From Hofstenia miamia (taxonomy: Eukaryota; Xenacoelomorpha; Acoela), in the NCBI GenBank assembly GCA_004352715.1, contig SCFE01000018.1:2686896-2750895 (forward strand): DNA of 64,000 nt, written 5' to 3'. Position 1 is the first letter of the stretch; each line of letters starts with the position of its first letter. The translations under genes and the position numbers were made by a program. The notes below the pieces were generated by a model. That model made no database searches, had not been told where the DNA came from, and was given only the letters and a program-made list of their open reading frames with translations. Shown here piece by piece: positions 57,476 through 64,000 of the stretch.

Positions 57476-58682
57476 TGGATATGTGTCAATATCCTAAGAT
57501 TTCTACATTGCTTATTGGCTTTGAGCATTTTTCAAAAAATTGATAAAATGCTTTGCATCTTTAATTTTACATTAATCAGTGTTAATGTTAATATCTTCTA
57601 TAGGCAATTGCTTAACCCACACTCACAAAATACATTTCTGAAACACTTACATATGTATCAATATGTAACCTATAGGCAATGCAAATTTGCACAATTACCT
57701 GTACCAAACACAATTTTCTAAGACATAGCTGTCAACGTTTTCAACAGGTTAAAAATTTTGCAGAATAAATGCGTCATGTAATTTAAATTTATATGTATGT
57801 ATCCATTATTGAACATATATCCATTAAATCTAAATTTAATAGCACGTAAGTATAAATGTAACTATTCGAAGAAGAAGGTGTTTGAAAAATTATCTATAAT
57901 AGAACGCGTCGAATAGATAACCACAGTGTTCGATAAACTGCTATTTTTAAAACTGTAAGAGAAATCATTCATAAAAATTGTCATTTTACGCCAAAACATA
58001 TAACCACATATCCCTAAAGAGTTCGAATACTAAACAATGTATTTATTGTAGTCATATTCATTTAAAACCTTCGTATATACTTAAATTCAGCATTCATCAA
58101 TAAATTCATTTAGTATTCAAAATTACCAATCGAAATATGAGAAAAATTAGTTCAAAAAACAACGAATATTGAATCATACAAATTTTATTACTAGGTGCAT
58201 TTGAAGACAACTATTTTACCAAATTCCTTATATTAGATAATTAAAATGAAAGAAAATTGACTAGTTACATGCAAAATATTCGGTACAATTTAATATTAAG
58301 TAATATTTTTGAGGTAAAAACTTTTACTATGTGAAATTTTATAAGCAAATTAGGCGGAATTACGAAGATTAAGGAATTACACATCAATGCTAGGAAAGAA
58401 AATTACCTGTGGATATATATATATAGTCTTGATTAATAAAAATTTGTAACCGGGTTACAGATTTTGCTAAAATTCATAAAAAATTCTTTGTGTCTGTATG
58501 TTCATTCATAAATGTTCTAATTATTTTTTATTCTTACATTAACTTTTAATTTCTACATTTAGTTTTATATTACAGTTGAGCGTTGTGCCACTTAAGTCTA
58601 TAATAGTTGCCAATTGAACGATTTGACCATAGGAAAAATTAGTAAAAAATTTTTAGTTTAGGACATTTCTTTAAATTGCATC
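57476..58682. other. Upstream region of SLC25A1
   Basis: AT-rich, no ORF of note. The ATG at 58683 is preceded by GACATTTCTTTAAATTGCATC. No clear TATA box or initiator is visible. Confidence 0.4.
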
Positions 58683-59084
58683 ATGCCAAGGTTTTCCATC
58701 AATGACATTAATACACTGGGATTACACTATTCACCGGTGTATTCACAGAGAAAATTTGTTGCAGCTGCATCTGGCCCTCAAAGTGTGAAAATTGAATCTA
58801 GTAGTAAATTCCAGTTTTTCACTAAGTCTATTCTTGCTGGTAACGTTAATAATTTTAGCTTTTTCTTTTATAATTATAGGTGGAATTGCTGGAGGACTTG
58901 AGATCTGCATTACAATGCCTACAGAGTATGTAAAAACTCAGCTTCAGTTGCAAGACAAAGGAAAGCCTCGATTTAATGGTATCTGGGATTGTGTACGGCA
59001 AACTGTTAAGGAACACGGTGTTCGTGGTTTATATCGTGGATTAGCACCGTTGGTTGTGTTCTCAATTCCCAAAGCTGCGATAAG
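58683..59084 (+). CDS. SLC25A1: Mitochondrial citrate carrier, first two coding exons
   Basis: SLC25A1 exchanges mitochondrial citrate for malate across the inner membrane. Exon 1 (58683-58839) starts [20 protein letters not shown] and ends in KSILA, the beginning of the first transmembrane helix. A 40-nt intron (58840-58879, GTAACG..TTATAG) splits a Gly codon. Exon 2 (58880-59084) reads [20 protein letters not shown], where PTEYVK is the PxD/ExxK/R signature of the first repeat. The matrix helix follows ([20 protein letters not shown]) and then the start of the second helix (SIPKAAIR), to donor AG|GTACC. The wording [16 protein letters not shown] is specific for the citrate carrier. The two later repeats should lie downstream but were not found before the gap at 61231. 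Confidence 0.9.
58840..58879 (+). other. 40-nt intron in SLC25A1
   Basis: GTAACGTTAATAATTTTAG..TTATAG. Removing it restores an open frame across the conserved ILAGGIAGG region. Retaining it leads to a stop after NCWRT. Confidence 0.85.
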
Positions 59085-59538
59085 GTACCATGCCATCAAT
59101 TGAATTTCATCAATCGAATTTTCATGTTCAATGGTGCGTGTTTGTAAACCTAAAATAATTCATAAATACGTTTGGTTCGAAAAGGATGTTATTGCAGATC
59201 AGCAGACTGTATAAGAATAACGTCATAGCACTTTTTTAGTATTATCTGGACGTTGGTTTGCTCCAAGTATTCAGGTTCCTTTAAATTGCTAGGGAGCGGG
59301 TATTTATATTTGATTGAATTAGTTAATAGCGTTATTCCAACAGAGCCTGTTGATTTGCAACAATGTCCACAAAAGCACATTTTTATTTCGCGTATTTGCA
59401 TTATACAATCCTCTATATAACAAAGATATAGTTCGAACTAAAATACGTGTACTACGAGTAGGGTTGGGAAGTGATGTTTCTAGTAAACTGATTTTGGATC
59501 AACACCCTCGCGTAACTTAGGCATTCAATTACGATACT
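59085..59538 (+). other. SLC25A1 intron, first part
   Basis: No exon matching the second carrier repeat is seen. Confidence 0.5.
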
Positions 59539-59546
59539 CCTACATT

Positions 59547-59961
59547 CAGGAGTCATCAAAAATTTATTGGTGTTCAATTAATTGCAATTAATTTATTGGT
59601 CTTTTTTCAAATTACTTTTAATTTATTTAACATCTCCAATTGCAATTAATTGGTGTTTAAGACTTTGAATAAAATTAGTCTTTAGCTTAAAATGATCAGT
59701 TAGATAGAAACATCTCATGAAAAAGTTATTCATGTTGAACCGACGCTCACCTTGGCTTTTCTTCCTCACTTCACTCGCATTATTGTAGTTGTGTGAAACT
59801 ACCTGGCTAATTACTGAAGTGCAATGACGCATGATTATCGGTATTCCAATTAATTGCAATTAATTGAATAATTTATTGAAAAACTTTTACACATACAATT
59901 AATTGATTGGTAGTAGCAAAAATTGATTGCACGAGATTCAATAAATTTTTGATGATCCCTG
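59547..59961. mobile_element. hAT-like MITE (415 bp)
   Basis: The left end CAGGAGTCATCAAAAATTTA and the inverse of the right end, CAGGGATCATCAAAAATTTA, match in all but two bases. The flanks CCTACATT (59539-59546) and CCTACATG (59962-59969) agree at 7 of 8, fitting a hAT 8-bp duplication. The interior is rich in CAATTAATTG palindromes near both ends. It lies in the presumed SLC25A1 intron. Confidence 0.78.
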
Positions 59962-59969
59962 CCTACATG

Positions 59970-61206
59970 TACAGCTGTTGACAAATCCGAGTGATCAGCA
60001 ATTTCACTTTTATAAATTTCTAGTTTCAGAATGCTAACTCAAATCACATTGTTGAACTTAACTATTGCTTGTTATTGGATAGAGGATACATCTTATTAAA
60101 TAAAACGTAGATTGAGTGTAAAACTCCATTTGGAATCAGAATTCATCGTGATTTTGAATCAGTTTAATGCATTGTGTGAGGCACTGATCTTGGAAATCTG
60201 TTAGATTTAACACTAAAATTGTTTTATATACAAGGCTCCGCATCCACAGCATAAGCATTCTGAAAAATATGTGTAAACAATTGTGATCTAGTTTTATTAT
60301 GATTTCTTAGATGAAACAAAAAATAGAATGCAGCAGAAATGATTGTGTACTATGGCTAACCGAACTATCTCGTGAAATGATGAAGCTGGCTTTAACAAGT
60401 GAAATGAAAAACTTTATTAGAGATTGCATTGTAATATGTAATAATACTGCTGTAAATAGGGTTTTAGTTTGCAAGTAGACTTAATTTGAAGAATTGTGTA
60501 ACTGAAGAGTATTTCTCATGCTCACAAATTTCAGGTAAGTTTAGAAATTTTGGATGAACTTTTTCATTTTACTCTTAGCGTATTTTTAGCAATTTAATTC
60601 AATTCCAATGCATTTTACGTAATTCGTTTACTGTATGCATTAAAGTCTCCTTATAATTTAACGTGTTATTCACTGTAAAACTGAGAACATACATCGTGCA
60701 AAACACAGATGCAGCTCTCTGTGACCTGTGAAAGAATTTTAAAGATGTTAATGAGTAAACTTTGCATTCTACTTCAGGAAAAATCCTTTGCTTTACCTGC
60801 TGCTCATAAAATTGTTCTCTGAATTTTGCACTCAAACTGGACGGATTTCTCCAAGACTAGCTATCTATTGGGAGCCATAATGAATCAACATTCATTTGAG
60901 TCATACATATTGCATATCATGAAATAGTAGATTTTGTGTTAAGATACATTTATTGTCATTTCTCATTTAAAAAATAGTTGAAAACATGCGTTAAATAAAT
61001 TTCAATTCTTTAATCTTTCTGTTACTTTTGAAAAATATCACTAATGCTAGGATTGATGCGTTATTAATAATAACTTATTATACAAAGCTGGTGCTGAGAA
61101 TTTGATTTAATGCAAAGGTAAGAAGTGCCAACACATGGAAATTATAAAAATTGGATACAATGAATGCTTGCTTTTGGTTTGAACTCCAAGATAACCGTGG
61201 ACCTAT
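59970..61206. other. No recognisable exon
   Basis: AT-rich. A 78-codon minus-strand ORF at 60835-60599 has no recognisable features. The remaining SLC25A1 exons are not visible here. Confidence 0.4.
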
Positions 61207-62230
61207 CATATATATATATATATATATATANNNNNNNNNNNNNNNNNNNNNNNNNNNNNNNNNNNNNNNNNNNNNNNNNNNNNNNNNNNNNNNNNNNNNN
61301 NNNNNNNNNNNNNNNNNNNNNNNNNNNNNNNNNNNNNNNNNNNNNNNNNNNNNNNNNNNNNNNNNNNNNNNNNNNNNNNNNNNNNNNNNNNNNNNNNNNN
61401 NNNNNNNNNNNNNNNNNNNNNNNNNNNNNNNNNNNNNNNNNNNNNNNNNNNNNNNNNNNNNNNNNNNNNNNNNNNNNNNNNNNNNNNNNNNNNNNNNNNN
61501 NNNNNNNNNNNNNNNNNNNNNNNNNNNNNNNNNNNNNNNNNNNNNNNNNNNNNNNNNNNNNNNNNNNNNNNNNNNNNNNNNNNNNNNNNNNNNNNNNNNN
61601 NNNNNNNNNNNNNNNNNNNNNNNNNNNNNNNNNNNNNNNNNNNNNNNNNNNNNNNNNNNNNNNNNNNNNNNNNNNNNNNNNNNNNNNNNNNNNNNNNNNN
61701 NNNNNNNNNNNNNNNNNNNNNNNNNNNNNNNNNNNNNNNNNNNNNNNNNNNNNNNNNNNNNNNNNNNNNNNNNNNNNNNNNNNNNNNNNNNNNNNNNNNN
61801 NNNNNNNNNNNNNNNNNNNNNNNNNNNNNNNNNNNNNNNNNNNNNNNNNNNNNNNNNNNNNNNNNNNNNNNNNNNNNNNNNNNNNNNNNNNNNNNNNNNN
61901 NNNNNNNNNNNNNNNNNNNNNNNNNNNNNNNNNNNNNNNNNNNNNNNNNNNNNNNNNNNNNNNNNNNNNNNNNNNNNNNNNNNNNNNNNNNNNNNNNNNN
62001 NNNNNNNNNNNNNNNNNNNNNNNNNNNNNNNNNNNNNNNNNNNNNNNNNNNNNNNNNNNNNNNNNNNNNNNNNNNNNNNNNNNNNNNNNNNNNNNNNNNN
62101 NNNNNNNNNNNNNNNNNNNNNNNNNNNNNNNNNNNNNNNNNNNNNNNNNNNNNNNNNNNNNNNNNNNNNNNNNNNNNNNNNNNNNNNNNNNNNNNNNNNN
62201 NNNNNNNNNNNNNNNNNNNNNNNNNNNNNN
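61207..62230. other. TA repeat start and 1,000-N gap
   Basis: TA repeat at 61207-61230 leads into a gap of round length (61231-62230). All long ORFs across it are artefacts. Confidence 0.95.
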
Positions 62231-63400
62231 CCAAGGAAGTAACAGCCCATAAGCTGCACCCACTGTGTTTATTTGGCAAGGTGAGAAGTATTGGCTGTGC
62301 ATCGACTTTTGCAAGCTAAACGATATCACAATTAAAGATGCATACCCCCTGCCAAGGATAGACGATCTCCTTTATGATGCTAGTAAATATAAGTTTTTCT
62401 CATGCTTAGACTTGTGTAAAGCTTATTGGCAGGTACCCATGCGCCCTTCTGACATTGCAAAGACCGCCTTCATCACCCCTTACGGGCTCTATGAATGGAA
62501 GTATATGGCCTTTGGCCTATGCAACATGCCAGCCACCTTTCAGCGGTATGTCACGAAAATCCTTAAAGATGGTGCAAACCTCCTCGAACCAGGCATTTCA
62601 GCTTATATTGACGACATCTTGGTCGCGAGCCACACTTTTGAAGAACATCTAGATAAACTTAGTCGAACCCTGGATTTATTGCAGAGAGCGGGACTTAAAG
62701 TGAATGGAACCAAATGTTCAGCGCTTAATGGGCTTCCTAAATTATTATGGGATGTTTATTCTGGACCTCGCTGACAAAACAAAAACGATCTCTAATCTGT
62801 TGAAAAAGTCCGTTGATTTTAAATGGACTTGGCAAGAACAAGAAGCCCTCGACAGAATAAAAGTAGAACTCAAGAAAATACCGTCCTTAAACACCCCTGA
62901 TTACGCAAAAGATTTTATAGTCGACTGCGACGCCAGTGCTGTCGCTATCAGCGGAGTCCTCAGTCAGGACGTTAATGGAATCGAGAGTCCTGTGCAATAT
63001 TTTAGCTGAAAACTTAGGGCGTCTGAGAAGAATTACAGCGCAACTAAGTGCGAAATGCTCGCACTGGTTGAATCTCTGAAAAAATTTTGCTACTTTGTAC
63101 TTGGCCGTAAGTTTACAGTGCGCACTGACAACAGTGCACTGGCTTGGTTAAAGAAATTCAGTGGCGATAAATCAAACATTGTAGCAAGATGGATCGAATA
63201 TCTAAACGATTTCACGTTCACTATTAAACATCGCCCTGGAAAACTCCACTTGAACGCGGACTACTGGACGGCTCTCCTGGAGCTACGAGCGTGATCTTAA
63301 AAAGCCAGGTGGTGAAAAGGTTCCGTTTTCATTCATCCCTCATACCAAGTATCAGTTAATACCCGAAATCAACACCGACCAAAATGGAAAGCCCATTCTT
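62231..63400 (+). pseudogene. pol: Gypsy reverse transcriptase and RNase H, second copy
   Basis: The RT motifs CIDFCKLND (62299), LCKAYWQVPM (62413, intact where the first copy has a stop), AFGLCNMPATFQR (62511) and YIDDILVAS (62605) are present. At 62715 a deletion equal to 14045-14166 of the first copy removes the FLGR region and shifts the frame. RNase H retains DCDASAVAISGVL and TDNSALAWLKKF, and KCEML keeps the glutamate lost in the first copy. TGA at 63007 and a frameshift near 63280 also interrupt it. The start, AAGTAACAGCCCATAAGCTG, contains a TAA where the first copy has TAC. Comparing the two copies shows which defects are copy-specific. Confidence 0.85.
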
Positions 63401-63409
63401 GCTATACTA

Positions 63410-63710
63410 TTGAAGGAGGAGATCTCAGAAGAAGAAATTATCCGCTACCAGCATCGCAATTGGATCCTGGACCAGATAATGAAGAGGATGGGGGACCCCT
63501 ATTTCCCTACATCCCTGGAAGTAAACCGATACTTTCATCGCTACAATTGGCACGTAACCAACAAAGGCTTACTATATGTTAAAAGCAAACACAACAATCG
63601 ATTAGCTATTCCTGAATATTTTAAACGAGACTTAGTGTGTAGGGTTCACGAGCAAGGTCACCTCGGCATTCTTCAGACCGAGAAAACCTTTAATTCTAGA
63701 TATGTGACCA
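63410..63710 (+). pseudogene. Integrase N-terminal region (H2C2 zinc-binding part)
   Basis: The frame from 63410 reads KEEISEEEIIRYQHRNWILD, then YNWHVTNKGLLYVK and IPEYFKRDLVCRVHEQGHLG. HEQGHLG and the following EKTFNSRY are the HxxxH half of the H2C2 domain that precedes the integrase catalytic core in Gypsy elements. The Cys pair would follow but is cut by the N at 63712. This supplies the part missing from the first element's gap. Confidence 0.7.
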
Positions 63711-64000
63711 CNAGAAGAAGAAATTATCCGCTACCAACATCGCGATTGGATCCTGGACCAGATAATGAAGAGGATGGGGGACCCCTATTTCCCTACATCC
63801 CTGGAAGTAAACCGATACTTTCATCGATACAATTGGCGCGTGACCGACAAAGGCTTACTATATGCTAAAAGTAAACACAACAATTGATTAGCCATTCCTG
63901 AATATTTTAAACGAGATTTAGTGCGTAGGGTTCATGAGTGAGGTCACCTCGGCATTCTTCAGACTGAGAAAACCTTTAATTCTAGATATGTGACCACCAG
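63427..64000. repeat. Duplicated segment flanking the N at 63712
   Basis: 63427-63711 recurs from 63713 to the end of the window with substitutions. They include a TGA (HNN* for HNNR) and a TGA in HE*GHLG, so the second version is more decayed. Either haplotypes or two element copies were placed in series. Confidence 0.8.

Larger units (their letters stand above)
62231..64000 (+). mobile_element. Second pol copy of the Gypsy family A element
   Basis: It matches 13560-14785 at nearly every base, apart from a 122-bp deletion and scattered substitutions, and extends past the point where the first copy enters a gap. It runs off the window end. Confidence 0.88.

Noticed and set aside
60599-60835. 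78-codon minus-strand ORF in the SLC25A1 intron
   Set aside because: No homology that I recognise and no supporting signals.
61078-62329. Several long ORFs on both strands crossing the gap
   Set aside because: They consist almost wholly of N-derived X residues.
1-64000. CRISPR arrays, operons or bacterial features
   Set aside because: No regularly spaced repeats; spliced animal genes and eukaryotic transposons make them irrelevant.

Overview
The window is AT-rich eukaryotic nuclear DNA from an animal. It has spliced genes (GT..AG introns), one tRNA, and pieces of four conserved animal genes: FAF1, a mitochondrial-clan cytochrome P450, tektin-1 and the mitochondrial citrate carrier SLC25A1. 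Tektin-1 implies a lineage with motile cilia or flagella. The low GC and the mix of mobile elements (Ty3/Gypsy, hAT, Tc1/mariner, MULE, non-LTR LINEs and many MITEs) suggest an invertebrate; I cannot name the phylum from sequence alone. The assembly is a draft with six long N gaps, and most of the short N joins sit between two copies of the same sequence.

Layout. 1-1.1 kb: an LTR fragment and an inverted partial copy of it. 1.2-4.6 kb: a broken, intron-containing hAT-type transposase (DUF4371/TTF type). 4.7-7.3 kb: a complete but decayed DNA transposon with perfect 15-bp terminal inverted repeats and an unclassified transposase on the minus strand. 7.4-8.1 kb: a MULE transposase remnant. 8.7-17.9 kb: a large Ty3/Gypsy-type element (LTR, gag, CCHC knuckle, protease, RT, RNase H, integrase tail) followed by a long third ORF of unknown function. 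18.9-19.9 kb: the 3' end of a LINE. 21.3-26.2 kb: FAF1 exons on the minus strand with a mariner relic between two of them, and a UBX-like fragment on the opposite strand where the 3' end is expected. 26.6-29.3 kb: MITEs. 30.3-33.3 kb: a second, related Gypsy element (LTR, primer-binding site, gag, truncated protease). 35.0-35.6 kb: a solo LTR with a 4-bp target duplication. 37.6-38.0 kb: an integrase fragment. 38.7-41.0 kb: a minus-strand copy of the third ORF and LTR of the 8.7 kb element.

The gene-bearing stretch is 41-61 kb: an orphan candidate exon, tRNA-Lys(CUU), the last exon of a mitochondrial-type P450, a piggyBac-like MITE, the 5' half of tektin-1 (four exons, minus strand), three head-to-tail 5'-truncated LINE copies each ending in a TAG-type trinucleotide tract, a Mutator-like MITE with an exact 9-bp target duplication, the first two coding exons of SLC25A1 split by a 40-nt intron, and a hAT-like MITE. 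From 62.2 kb to the end there is another copy of the Gypsy pol gene (RT, RNase H, integrase N-terminus).

The host genes do unrelated housekeeping or ciliary jobs and do not form a pathway. The most unusual item is the third ORF of the Gypsy family: it lies between integrase and the 3' LTR, occurs in two separate copies, has no membrane segment I can see, and resembles nothing I recognise. Almost every transposon gene here carries stops, frameshifts or deletions, so the copies in this window look inactive.
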